Source: Planctomycetales bacterium
Lineage (GTDB): Bacteria; Planctomycetota; Planctomycetia; Pirellulales; Pirellulaceae
Assembly: GCA_020427005.1 (NCBI GenBank)
Contig: JAGQOY010000058.1
Coordinates: 1 to 35,809 of the forward strand
Direction of reading: 5' to 3'
Length of the DNA: 35,809 nt
Shown here: positions 27,963 through 35,759 of the stretch, piece by piece
How positions within the stretch are numbered: position 1 is the stretch's first letter
How the letters are laid out: every line of letters begins with the position of its first letter
Translations under genes and position numbers: made by a program
The notes under the pieces: model-generated
Database searches by the model: none
What the model was told of the DNA's origin: nothing
Seen by the model: the letters and a program-made list of their open reading frames with translations, nothing else

Positions 27963-28508
27963 TTAGCCAAGCATCGCATTCAACTCGCTATCGTCGATCT
28001 GACGGAAGGAGAATTTGAAGCCCTCGAAGACTGCGATGCCGTAAAAAAGCAGGTCCATGGGGCTAAACGTCATTTTCATCAATTCGATGGCGGCAGGCGG
28101 ATTTAAGACGATCTGCAGTGTTGTCGACAATACCGGTTGTTGCAATTCTTGTGCAAGCATGCCACATACAGCCAGGAGGTTCCCCAGTAAGCAACCCAGC
28201 AAGGCCAATAGTCCTCCACCGAAGCCGAAGGACTTGGTTAGCCCTTTTCCTGCCAGTCGAACAGCAAAACCGACCAGAAAGCCAATTCCGACGGCCATCC
28301 AACCGATTTGATAACCACTAACAATGGTCACTGCAGCCCAGGCAAGACCACCGAGGACTGCTGCAACGAATCCGGCTAACAATCCTAACGGAAGGTTCTG
28401 TTGTTTGACGAGCTGCGCGAACAATGCCTCGGCCTTAGCTGGATCTATCAAGGGAGATTCAGCTTCAACCAGCGATTCTTCAGGTGTGTTGGTAGCGTCG
28501 GAATTCAT
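27963..28508 (-). CDS. Small integral membrane protein of unknown function
   Basis: The protein has 181 residues from the ATG at 28508 (MNSDATNTPEESL); the frame is open upstream to 28583, but the longer N-terminus does not look like coding sequence and the chosen ATG has GAGGG upstream. An acidic N-terminal tail (1-38) is followed by about four membrane segments (about 41-63, 68-86, 95-118, 150-166) rich in Gly and Ala, and a short polar C-terminus. Similar short four-segment proteins occur in planctomycetes without known function. It is convergent with the FHA-adaptor gene at 26547 and about 100 bases from it. No motif suggests transport or enzyme activity. Confidence 0.75.
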   Translation of the reverse strand: MNSDATNTPEESLVEAESPLIDPAKAEALFAQLVKQQNLPLGLLAGFVAAVLGGLAWAAVTIVSGYQIGWMAVGIGFLVGFAVRLAGKGLTKSFGFGGGLLALLGCLLGNLLAVCGMLAQELQQPVLSTTLQIVLNPPAAIELMKMTFSPMDLLFYGIAVFEGFKFSFRQIDDSELNAMLG

Positions 28509-28773
28509 TGTCAAGCCCTCGAGTGAATGGATGCTGCAACCTCGTAAACTGCTCATAACGCGAAGTGAGCAATATACCATCATCTTTCTCTAGCAACTTG
28601 ATTTGGGCAGGATTCGAAGCAGCGTTCCTGCTGCCGAACATTCAGTTGCCGAACACTCTGTGGTCGGTCCATCTGGCAAAAAAACAGACGCGTAGCGTCC
28701 GGCATCATTTTTGAACAAAAGTCGACCATCTAATTACGACACCGGCTCTACCATCCTGATTTAGATTGGGTGC

Positions 28774-28790
28774 CACTGGTTCCACCAGTG
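28774..28790. repeat. Palindromic repeat, cactgg-ttcca-ccagtg
   Basis: A perfect 6-base stem with a 5-base loop. I recall GTGCCACTGG / CCAGTGTT palindromes as dispersed REP-like elements in Pirellulaceae; this would be one copy. The cactgg half also occurs inside the 16-bp unit at 1-96. Confidence 0.6.
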
Positions 28791-28970
28791 TTCTTTGGCT
28801 GATTAGTCGCTCAACAGGTAGAGCTTCTTGCTTTATTCAAGTGTGTATGTATCAAAATCCCTTTTGTTTCAGAGCATTCAATCCAGGAAGTTCTGGTGGT
28901 AGTTCAATCATTAAGATTCATCCTATGAAGACACTGACAGAGCCAGGGGCTCCAGTGCGGGACAATTAAA

Positions 28971-28996
28971 CACGGAGTCACAGAGGTCACGGAGAG
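28971..28996. repeat. Degenerate direct repeat cacRgagg, three units
   Basis: Three adjacent copies, cacggagt, cacagaggt and cacggagag. This motif is often seen as a decayed repeat in environmental genomes; no function is claimed. Confidence 0.55.
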
Positions 28997-29264
28997 AACC
29001 ACGACTAACAGCTGGAAGCGAAACAACGATTACTCGGCTATGTCTCGCAACGTCGTGAATTCATTCGCGGCCATGAGAAAAATTCGTGCTCACTGAGAGT
29101 AAATCGGAAGTGACAACGGAAGATCAATGCCAAACGACAACGTTGCGAATCAAGGGTCGAAGTCTTAGTTAGAATTTCGCTAATGCTGAGTACCCATGAA
29201 TCACGCGAAGCCAGTAGTCTATGGGTGAAACTTCCCCAGAAACTTCAGCTAAAACGGCTGCCTA

Positions 29265-29286
29265 ATCCTGTTTGGATCCTGTTTGG
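29265..29286. repeat. 11-bp tandem duplication
   Basis: The unit atcctgtttgg occurs twice with no gap, within the gene-free region. Confidence 0.85.
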
Positions 29287-29437
29287 TGCCACCCACGCTT
29301 TACGGCAAGGCAAATCAGAATAGGGTGCATGGCAACTATCGAAAGGTGGCGTTACTTTGCAAAAATCAAGACTGAGAACTAATTGGCCCGAACACTCACC
29401 AAGGGATCATCAAGTAAGGCGGGGCAAGATCACAAGA

Positions 29438-29749
29438 CTAATAATCGCAATTGTAGGATCCGCGTGACGGTAGCCGGGAACTAGTTACAACTGTAATTTC
29501 CAGTCGCGTTTTTTCGCGTTTCCAAGTCGCTTGCCTATCTGCCACTCGAGAAACATGTTTCAAGCTTGCGTTGCCCACGATGAAATCGATTGCCAATCCG
29601 CTGAGCATCAGCAACCAACGATTCTGGCCGACCACCCGTACGTGGGTGGCACCAATTATATTAGTTCGTTTTTCAACGAGGATGTTGCGTTTGTACAACA
29701 GACTGTAGCAACCATCCTTTAAGAGCACTGGCACAGGCAGTGGCTCCAC
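29438..29749 (-). CDS. Small unknown protein downstream of barstar
   Basis: This is a 103-residue frame starting with GTG at 29749, 14 bases after the barstar stop, so it could be the last gene of the effector operon. I do not recognise it. The middle (NIIGATHVRVVGQNRWLLMLSG) has protein-like alternation of hydrophobic and polar residues, and a basic tail follows. The start codon is not preceded by a good Shine-Dalgarno site and there is no ATG. It could be a second immunity or accessory protein, the remnant of one, or not a gene. Confidence 0.4.
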   Translation of the reverse strand: MEPLPVPVLLKDGCYSLLYKRNILVEKRTNIIGATHVRVVGQNRWLLMLSGLAIDFIVGNASLKHVSRVADRQATWKREKTRLEITVVTSSRLPSRGSYNCDY

Positions 29750-29763
29750 CTCGCCGACGTCGG

Positions 29764-30219
29764 TTACTCTAGATCTGGATTACACAAATGTTGGCTGTAT
29801 TTTTTGACAAAGTCCATTTCTTGCGAATTCTCATCAAACTGCAAAATACAACTGAAAGGCATCGAGTCACGATCCCATGGTTCATCGTCATGGATCGGTT
29901 TACCCCAATACACTTTAGCAACGTGCAAATGTCGTAAAAATGTAGTAATCTCAGGTTGATCGGATAGGAGCAAGCTTTCTGCATGCTCAACGATTAGCAC
30001 AAATCCCGTAGCATCAATCCAGTCGAGATCTGTAACACAGTCATCAAATGCAGCCCAATTATTTCCAAAATATTCTGGGAACCGCAGGCATTTTTTAAAC
30101 TCTTGAAAGAGTCCATCAAGAGTGCGCATGTTAGTTGCGTTCAATATCGAAATAAATGTCCCAGGTAAACACAATTGTGACAATAAACGAGGCATTTCAT
30201 CCTTAGTTGCGGTGTACAT
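29764..30219 (-). CDS. Barstar-family immunity protein
   Basis: Barstar binds and blocks barnase-type ribonucleases. In this 151-residue protein the family core is clear: FPEYFGNNWAAFDDCVTDLDW (about 47-67) matches the barstar stretch LPEYYGENLDALWDCLTGW. By that alignment Asp60 equals barstar Asp39, the residue that reaches into the barnase active site. Barstar Asp35 is replaced by Ala56 and Trp38 by Asp59, so the interface has changed. The chain is longer than classical barstar (about 90 residues), with about 20 extra residues at the N-terminus and a longer C-terminus. ATG start. It lies 24 bases behind the toxin gene, the normal place for a cognate immunity gene. No signal peptide, so it acts in the cytoplasm. 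Confidence 0.93.
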   Translation of the reverse strand: MYTATKDEMPRLLSQLCLPGTFISILNATNMRTLDGLFQEFKKCLRFPEYFGNNWAAFDDCVTDLDWIDATGFVLIVEHAESLLLSDQPEITTFLRHLHVAKVYWGKPIHDDEPWDRDSMPFSCILQFDENSQEMDFVKKYSQHLCNPDLE

Positions 30220-30243
30220 GCGAACTCTCTATCCCTATCGGGA

Positions 30244-31509
30244 TTAGTCTATTGGGGTAAAGGTCTGATAATGATTAGACGTGTAGTAGGCGTTTCCGTC
30301 GCTGCCAATTACGATTCGTTCGGGACCTCTATCAACTCCCTTTTGATAAGGATTTACATCGTATTCTTTGTATGTAATAGGCCGTCCATCTGCATCTGTT
30401 TTTGGAAGAATCTCACCTGGCTTTCCAGTTGCTTTGTCCATACGGCCGTCATTTTCAAAGGTTTTGCCGCCCTTATGCCCTTTGGGAGGTGCCCCATTTT
30501 TTTTACGAATTTTGTCTAGGACGTCTCGGACCTTAGGTGGAATTACTTTTGAAATTCGAATCGTTTTCTTCGCTTTGGACGCACCCTTCTTCATTAATTC
30601 AGCGATCTTTTTCTTCAACGCCTTCAGCTTGTCCATCAGCTTGGACAGCTTTTTCATGATCTTGGCGAGCTTAACTGCACCCCGGCCCATTTTCAGGAGT
30701 TTCCAAGGAGAAAGGGACAGCAGCACGAAAGCGGCTGCGACGACAGCTGCGCCAATATTCCCTGCCTGAAGTGCCTGGATCATGTCGTACAGATCCGAGG
30801 CTGGCGTTGGATCAAGCGCTTTGCCCGCTTCAATTGCCAAATCTTTTAATTGCTCAATTTCTTTTTCAGCTTCTTCTTGCTGGCGTTTGAGGTCCTCCAG
30901 TTCCTTTTTCTCTTCTTCACTTAGCGAGCTATCGTCAGGTTGCTGGCTTGCCGGCTTTCCTGTGGAGTTATCGTCTGAACCACCGCCACCATCATCACCC
31001 CCGCTACTTCCACTGGATTCGGGGGATTCCGTGGATGGCGCTCCGCTATTGGACTTCCCTTCTTCGCTTGGCTTGTCGACAACGATCTCACCCGCAGGCG
31101 TAATAGCAGCTGCAGCAGTACATTTTACATAGATCAATTTGCCTTTCGTGTTCCCGGGAGAATCCGGTGTAAGGCAGTTCATTTCAAATTCGACATCGTG
31201 CATCACCAACCAGTCGCCTTTGGTTCGCACGTTAGAACTCCATTTTGTTGGCATGCAATAACCAACGTTTTTCATGGACTTAACGCCACCGCCGACACCT
31301 GCTTCATCGCCCGTAACCATCGTTACTCGACTCATGGCATGAAAGGCTTCGTTGGATGTGAATCGAACGGTCGACTCCGTCCGCATCGAATTGTCGAGCG
31401 TACCGATGATCACCGGATAGGGTACTGGCGCAGTAGGGGATTTGCACACGTCAGGGAGTATCGAAGCAACGTAGGCCTCAAGATTTTTGCGAGCGGCTTC
31501 ATCCGGCAT
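30244..31509 (-). CDS. PAAR-like (DUF4150) T6SS effector with C-terminal barnase-type RNase
   Basis: This is a specialised T6SS effector of 421 residues from the ATG at 31509 (a GTG at 31527 is possible, but AGGGAG lies 9 bases before the ATG). Residues about 18-125 form the PAAR-like DUF4150 domain (VCKSPTAPVPYPVIIG, GDEAGVGGGVKS, SSNV, NTKGK), which caps VgrG. Then come a Gly/Ser/Asp-rich linker (about 145-195), a Glu/Lys coiled coil (about 196-226), a hydrophobic segment (about 250-268) and a Lys-rich stretch (about 270-330). Residues about 345-421 are a barnase/RNase N1-T1 domain: KEYDV with Glu382, PERIV with Arg398, and NHYQTFTPI with His413 match the barnase catalytic Glu73, Arg87 and His102. 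It would cut RNA in a rival cell. Overlaps the DUF2169 gene upstream; barstar follows. Confidence 0.94.
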   Translation of the reverse strand: MPDEAARKNLEAYVASILPDVCKSPTAPVPYPVIIGTLDNSMRTESTVRFTSNEAFHAMSRVTMVTGDEAGVGGGVKSMKNVGYCMPTKWSSNVRTKGDWLVMHDVEFEMNCLTPDSPGNTKGKLIYVKCTAAAAITPAGEIVVDKPSEEGKSNSGAPSTESPESSGSSGGDDGGGGSDDNSTGKPASQQPDDSSLSEEEKKELEDLKRQQEEAEKEIEQLKDLAIEAGKALDPTPASDLYDMIQALQAGNIGAAVVAAAFVLLSLSPWKLLKMGRGAVKLAKIMKKLSKLMDKLKALKKKIAELMKKGASKAKKTIRISKVIPPKVRDVLDKIRKKNGAPPKGHKGGKTFENDGRMDKATGKPGEILPKTDADGRPITYKEYDVNPYQKGVDRGPERIVIGSDGNAYYTSNHYQTFTPID

Positions 31510-32527
31510 GGAATCGTACTCCCTCACCGGATATGCTCAGAGAAACTCGCGTTACAGGTGCCATTCGGAGATCAACACCACGCCAAACTAGACCAACTTC
31601 CATTTTCGACATGTCTATGTCAACGGTGTCACAATGCATCACGACATCAGAAGTTCCGAATTCATCACGAACTTCAGCGAAAATCTCGTAAGCGGGTAGG
31701 CGAAACGTGACTTGTCCGTTTTCATGCATGCCCGATATCAAGAACTTCTCATCCGGGTTGAGGTCGTCAAGCTGTAGATCAGGGTGAGCCGCATTGAAAT
31801 AAGTGGCGTCGAAGTCATGCGGCCAATTTGGCCACCGATCTTTTATCCAGTTGTCATCGTATGTACCAGCCATTTTGAGCCGTTGAGGCCAAGCTTTAGG
31901 GATCGGAGCAAAGCAAACAGGTCGATAGTTTCTCTCTATTTCATTTATTGGCTCGGAAGGAGTCTCAATTTGTGGCGCTCGAACGGATTCTCTATTCGAT
32001 CTACGCAATGATCTGGTGGTAAAGCCGCAACCGATTGGGTTTTCCTCAAATGATAATCTCGTTCCACCTGGTTCCACGACCACTCCACCGAAACAGTTTG
32101 AATAATCGAGTGACACGATTTTTGTTGAATCGGGTCTACTAAGTTGCCAGCCCGTTAACATGCCGTAAACCCATTGTCTGGGGCCAGTAACACTTAAGCT
32201 AAGTCGAGTGTTGCCCCCGATAGACAGACCGCATTCCCACTGTTGTTTAGCTACCCCCGCACTTGCGACAGCGTTCCCATTAATAAAAACGTCGATTTTG
32301 TGTTTGATTGGAACTAGATCGCTTTCAGAAATCAGGACGGAACATCCCGGTTTATCCGAATAACGATCTGCGATGATACATGGACGCTGATTCGCGATCG
32401 GAATGAGAACGGACTGACTCTGAATTCGAAAAGTACCACGCAGCGCAATTACCGTGCTGCGGTCGCCCTCGATGTCCAGTGCTTCAAAAACAAATGGACT
32501 GAATGGAGTTCGGTTGATTAGGTCCAA
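31499..32527 (-). CDS. DUF2169 T6SS adaptor protein
   Basis: DUF2169 proteins accompany PAAR-like effectors and help load them on VgrG. The 342-residue protein shows the family landmarks in order: DYSNCFGGVVV (about 141-151), FEENPIGCGF (about 160-169), the ETP-x-EPI region, PIPKAWPQRLKMAGTYDDNWIKDRWPNWPHDFDATYF (given in pieces: AWPQR, AGTYDDNW, PHDFDATYFN) and a FRLPAYEIFAE block. The start is TTG at 32527, 15 bases after the VgrG2 stop, with GGAG 8 bases upstream. Its end overlaps the effector ATG by 11 bases. Gene order VgrG2-DUF2169-effector strongly suggests that it is the dedicated loader of the RNase effector. Confidence 0.93.
   Translation of the reverse strand: MDLINRTPFSPFVFEALDIEGDRSTVIALRGTFRIQSQSVLIPIANQRPCIIADRYSDKPGCSVLISESDLVPIKHKIDVFINGNAVASAGVAKQQWECGLSIGGNTRLSLSVTGPRQWVYGMLTGWQLSRPDSTKIVSLDYSNCFGGVVVEPGGTRLSFEENPIGCGFTTRSLRRSNRESVRAPQIETPSEPINEIERNYRPVCFAPIPKAWPQRLKMAGTYDDNWIKDRWPNWPHDFDATYFNAAHPDLQLDDLNPDEKFLISGMHENGQVTFRLPAYEIFAEVRDEFGTSDVVMHCDTVDIDMSKMEVGLVWRGVDLRMAPVTRVSLSISGEGVRFHAG
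31519..31524 (-). promoter_or_regulatory. Ribosome binding site of the effector gene
   Basis: AGGGAG on the minus strand, 9 bases before the ATG at 31509. It lies inside the end of the DUF2169 gene, which suggests translational coupling and supports the ATG over the GTG at 31527. Confidence 0.7.
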
Positions 32528-32535
32528 AGCAATTG

Positions 32536-32539
32536 CTCC
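32536..32539 (-). promoter_or_regulatory. Ribosome binding site supporting a TTG start
   Basis: GGAG on the minus strand, 8 bases before TTG at 32527 of the DUF2169 gene. No ATG is suitably placed. Confidence 0.7.
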
Positions 32540-32542
32540 ACT

Positions 32543-34633
32543 CTAGTTTAAATCAATAATTCCGCCCTTCATAACAATCGTTGCACCGCCTCCTTTGAGC
32601 ACAATTTGGCTAGAGGCTTCGATAGTTATGTTGCCTCCAGAATCCATCTTGATGCTACTTCCACCGCAGCTGATCTCGAATTTGCTTCCAGCGGTAATTT
32701 TGTATTCCGATCCAACCAAGGTGTATTTCTTCATTCCCACTTCCTCGGCACTGATAAATCCGACGGCAGTATTCATGGCTGCGCCGGAGATGATCGAATA
32801 GACAGCACCTACATTAGTAGTTTTTGCTATCCCTACCGACTCATTGCTCATCATGCCAACCGTTTCGTTCTTCATCGAACCGACTGCGTTGGACTGGTTA
32901 GATCCAACAGCTGTTGATTGGTTGGTACCCACGTTGATCGTTTGATTGGCTCCAACGGTCTCGCTGTGATTGGAACCGATATTCACAGTCTTGTTGACAC
33001 CCACCGACAATTGCTGGTTGTTGCCTATGGTCATTGTTTCGTCTACATCGATCTGCTTGGTTCGGTTGTTATGGACCGTATGCGTTTCGTCGTGTTCAAC
33101 AACTGAATCCATGTTGTACTGGCCATGGATGCGAATCTGCTCCTTGCCAGGAGTATCATCCATGGTCATCTCGTTGTATCCACCACCTTTGTAAGTCTTG
33201 GTGGTGTTTCCACGTCGCGTCTTTCCGTCCGGCAAACTAAAGGGCGGTTTGTTGTCCCCGTTGTAAACGCGGCCGACAATGATTGGTTGGTCTGGGTCGC
33301 CTTCTAAGAAATCTACGATTACCTCTTCGCCGATGCGAGGAATGTCCATGTAGCCCCAGCCCTTGCCTGCATGCATCTGTGAGACCCTTACCCAACACGA
33401 GCTCTTGTCGTCGTACTTGCCCTCGCGATCCCAGTGGAACTGAACCTTCACTCGGCCATGCTCATCAGGATATATCTCTTCCCCGGGAGGACCCGTGATG
33501 ACGGCCGTTTGACAGCCCCGCATGATCGGCTTGGGCGTATTTCTCGCCGGCCTAAAATTTGTCTTTTCCGGAAAACACTCAAATTGATTCGTATAGCCAA
33601 AACCTTCGGTCGGAGTCCCCGACTCATAATTCTGCTCTTCAGCAAAATGAATCAGCTTGCGAAACACATACGACTTGCCCGCTTCACTACTGACGCGATG
33701 CTGACCGATCTTGAACTTAAACCCAGGTGCAAACGACTTGCAAACGCTAGTGCCGTGTGCCACATCGTGATCTAACTCAAGTTCCTCCATGCGCAGTCGT
33801 GCTAGCGAAGAGCCCGTATTCTTGGACTCGTATTCTCCTGGGTAGTCGTAGACTTCAAAGCTCTTGGCGTTCTGAAATCCAACAAGTGACTTTTCCGTAG
33901 CCATGAGTTTTGTACGGGGTGCCTTGAAGTTGTAGTCCGTGTGTGCCCAAGCACCCGGGCGAAATTGGTATTTGTGCTCCCAGCTAGTGATGTGAGGCGA
34001 AATCGTGTGACTGATCAACTCCGAGCGCGGGTAATCGACCGGCGACTCACTGCATTCTTGATAGGCGATCGACGAATCTGCTAAATGCAACACATGGTTA
34101 CCGTTGCTATGGACAAAAAAGTAAAATATGCCCTCTTCTTCCATCAACCTGGAAACAAATTCGAAATCGCTTTCACGGTACTGCACGCAGTACTCGCGTT
34201 TCGGATGCTCGCCGACAACTTTGCCAATATCAAAATCTGTAAAACCGAGGTCGCTGAAAACTTTCTCAAGTATCTCGACAACTGTTTGATCCTGAAAAAT
34301 CCGGCAGTCATTGGTTTGTGTAAGAAACCACAACCAGGGAACGATGGTTGCTCTGTAGTAACGCAACCCCTTATCATTTTCGTCAAGTGAACAGAAGCTC
34401 TGAAAGTACCCATTGAAGTAGCGGCATTCACCATCCGAAAATTCAATTGCCATCGTGGCGTTCGTACCAATGACGGAATTCGGATCGATGTTTATTTGAT
34501 CGGATAGCAATTCTAACTGCATCCAGGTCATTCCTGACATTTCTTCGTCCACACGCAGCTTGGTCACGTGAATGGCATTTGTTCCCAATACGGTCTCGAG
34601 ATGCAAATTGCGGTTAGCGTGATTCAGGGCCAT
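32543..34633 (-). CDS. vgrG: T6SS spike protein VgrG (VgrG2)
   Basis: The protein has 696 residues. Residues 1-360 are the gp27-like base (DCRIFQDQTVVEILEKVF near 109, EYCVQYRESDFEFVSRLMEE near 147). Residues about 386-458 are the gp5-like OB domain, with the short loop GKYDDKSS where VgrG1 has 20 residues. From about 536 to 640 the needle is built of tandem units of roughly eight residues ending in VG (VGVNKTVNIG, VGANQTINVG, VGSNQSNAVG), a beta-helix of unusual regularity. It ends GGATIVMKGGIIDLN without a toxin. ATG start. It is the second gene of the effector cassette; the 240 bases upstream separate it from the FHA-adaptor gene. Likely paired with the DUF2169 protein and the RNase effector that follow. 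Confidence 0.97.
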   Translation of the reverse strand: MALNHANRNLHLETVLGTNAIHVTKLRVDEEMSGMTWMQLELLSDQINIDPNSVIGTNATMAIEFSDGECRYFNGYFQSFCSLDENDKGLRYYRATIVPWLWFLTQTNDCRIFQDQTVVEILEKVFSDLGFTDFDIGKVVGEHPKREYCVQYRESDFEFVSRLMEEEGIFYFFVHSNGNHVLHLADSSIAYQECSESPVDYPRSELISHTISPHITSWEHKYQFRPGAWAHTDYNFKAPRTKLMATEKSLVGFQNAKSFEVYDYPGEYESKNTGSSLARLRMEELELDHDVAHGTSVCKSFAPGFKFKIGQHRVSSEAGKSYVFRKLIHFAEEQNYESGTPTEGFGYTNQFECFPEKTNFRPARNTPKPIMRGCQTAVITGPPGEEIYPDEHGRVKVQFHWDREGKYDDKSSCWVRVSQMHAGKGWGYMDIPRIGEEVIVDFLEGDPDQPIIVGRVYNGDNKPPFSLPDGKTRRGNTTKTYKGGGYNEMTMDDTPGKEQIRIHGQYNMDSVVEHDETHTVHNNRTKQIDVDETMTIGNNQQLSVGVNKTVNIGSNHSETVGANQTINVGTNQSTAVGSNQSNAVGSMKNETVGMMSNESVGIAKTTNVGAVYSIISGAAMNTAVGFISAEEVGMKKYTLVGSEYKITAGSKFEISCGGSSIKMDSGGNITIEASSQIVLKGGGATIVMKGGIIDLN

Positions 34634-34874
34634 GACAGTCTAATCAGTTAATTGGATTGGGGATCACCAGCTAGAGTCGCATTCGATGAACAAGGATCAG
34701 GACGAGCTCTAACTACATCGCCGACATTTGATTTGTCGAAAATAGTTCGTCAGAAGACCAAGTATTGTTGCGATGGCCGAATGAAAGACATCACAGGGAA
34801 AGGATCTCGATGAGTGTTCATTGGCTTACCATTAATCTCTAATCGTCGCAATAAGAGAATATCATAGTCAGGTT

Positions 34875-35759
34875 CTAAAACGCCATCTTGAGTTCGAGTT
34901 CATTCATTGATCTCGAGTTTGCAAAGCAGTGAAGTTGTCTATCGTCTTGTGGGTCCAAGATACAAACACAATAGACCGGCTCGAGCAGCTTTTCGGTTAG
35001 GAATTCCGTGCCGTTGAGGAGATGGAAATCAAGAACGCTCGGGCGACGATACCACGCCCACAAGATGCTCATCTGCTGTTTGAGTTGATCGGAGTTTAAC
35101 TCCGAGACCAAGAAGATCAAACCATCCTGGCGACTTGCCTCCAAAAAACTAACTGCGTCTTGATAAAAAATGTCCTCGGAAATTTCCACGAGCCCAAGCG
35201 AGTTCTCTTTTCTGACTTCATCGGGCGCATGTTCAAACAAATCTTCCCCGCATAGTGGAATCTCCTCGATCCGGCCCGCAAGGAATTTGTAGTTGACTAA
35301 CGCATAGCAGTACATGCCTGTGAAGATCTTCTCCATAAGATTGGGAATCTGGTCAGGTTCCCACACGGCTGTCAATTTTAAATCGGCACTACGCTGGACA
35401 ATCACAGGTGGCAGCTCAGGGGGGGCCTCCTGAGTTCGTTGTTCCAGCTCCCGAGCAATACTCACAACCCTAAATCGCGTTCGTCCGGCTTCAATTACTG
35501 AGCCAGTGCTCAACTTGGCAAAGCCCGATGAGCAATGTAGCCCGTCGACCCGAATCATTGCGGTGCCGGGTCGAACTCTCCATTCTTTACCATCGTCGGT
35601 TATTTCAAAGTGCCGATCCGCCATCTGGGGATCGGAACTTATTGCTACGTCATTACTAGAACTCCTACCGACAACAACGGATTGATTTCGCAAAAGCCAT
35701 ACTTTTTTTGGAGGTTCATCCGGGTCCGGATTATCCCAGTATTCAAAGTGAATAGACAT
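34875..35759 (-). CDS. Degenerate FHA protein with DUF4123-like C-terminal region (third copy)
   Basis: The protein has 294 residues from the ATG at 35759 (a TTG two codons upstream is possible). Residues about 20-100 are FHA-like: VVVGRSSSNDV with Arg32 and DRHFEI with His50 are kept, but the usual Ser of S-x-x-H is Ala47 and the STNGT turn is missing, so phosphothreonine binding is doubtful. Residues about 138-285 follow the DUF4123 plan as in the other two copies: CYALVNYKFLAG as the opening strand, a SRQDGLIFLVSELN block and a long helix (SDQLKQQMSILWAWYRR), then FHLLNGTEFL. It is the first gene of the VgrG2 effector cassette, 240 bases before vgrG2. The right end of the window leaves only 50 bases upstream. 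Confidence 0.85.
   Translation of the reverse strand: MSIHFEYWDNPDPDEPPKKVWLLRNQSVVVGRSSSNDVAISSDPQMADRHFEITDDGKEWRVRPGTAMIRVDGLHCSSGFAKLSTGSVIEAGRTRFRVVSIARELEQRTQEAPPELPPVIVQRSADLKLTAVWEPDQIPNLMEKIFTGMYCYALVNYKFLAGRIEEIPLCGEDLFEHAPDEVRKENSLGLVEISEDIFYQDAVSFLEASRQDGLIFLVSELNSDQLKQQMSILWAWYRRPSVLDFHLLNGTEFLTEKLLEPVYCVCILDPQDDRQLHCFANSRSMNELELKMAF

Larger units (their letters stand above)
28509..29437. other. Long gene-free region with degenerate short repeats
   Basis: No gene, tRNA or stable RNA was recognised in over 900 bases. It holds an inverted repeat (28774-28790), a three-unit degenerate direct repeat (28971-28996) and an 11-base tandem duplication (29265-29286). These and scattered stop codons in all frames suggest a decayed or spacer region. 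It marks the boundary between the general genes and the effector cassette to the right. Confidence 0.6.

Noticed and set aside
28766..28969. 67-codon plus-strand frame in the gene desert
   Set aside because: It is built from the palindrome and neighbouring low-complexity sequence, with no family features or ribosome site.
26308..29412. Shared 13-base accaagggatcat at about 26311 and 29399 as a repeat pair or attachment sites
   Set aside because: Too short, no integrase between or near, and flanks do not match.
29640..29657. Inverted repeat ccaccc-gtacgt-gggtgg as an operator or terminator
   Set aside because: Short stem, no T tract, and it lies inside the possible small gene behind barstar; no evidence for function.
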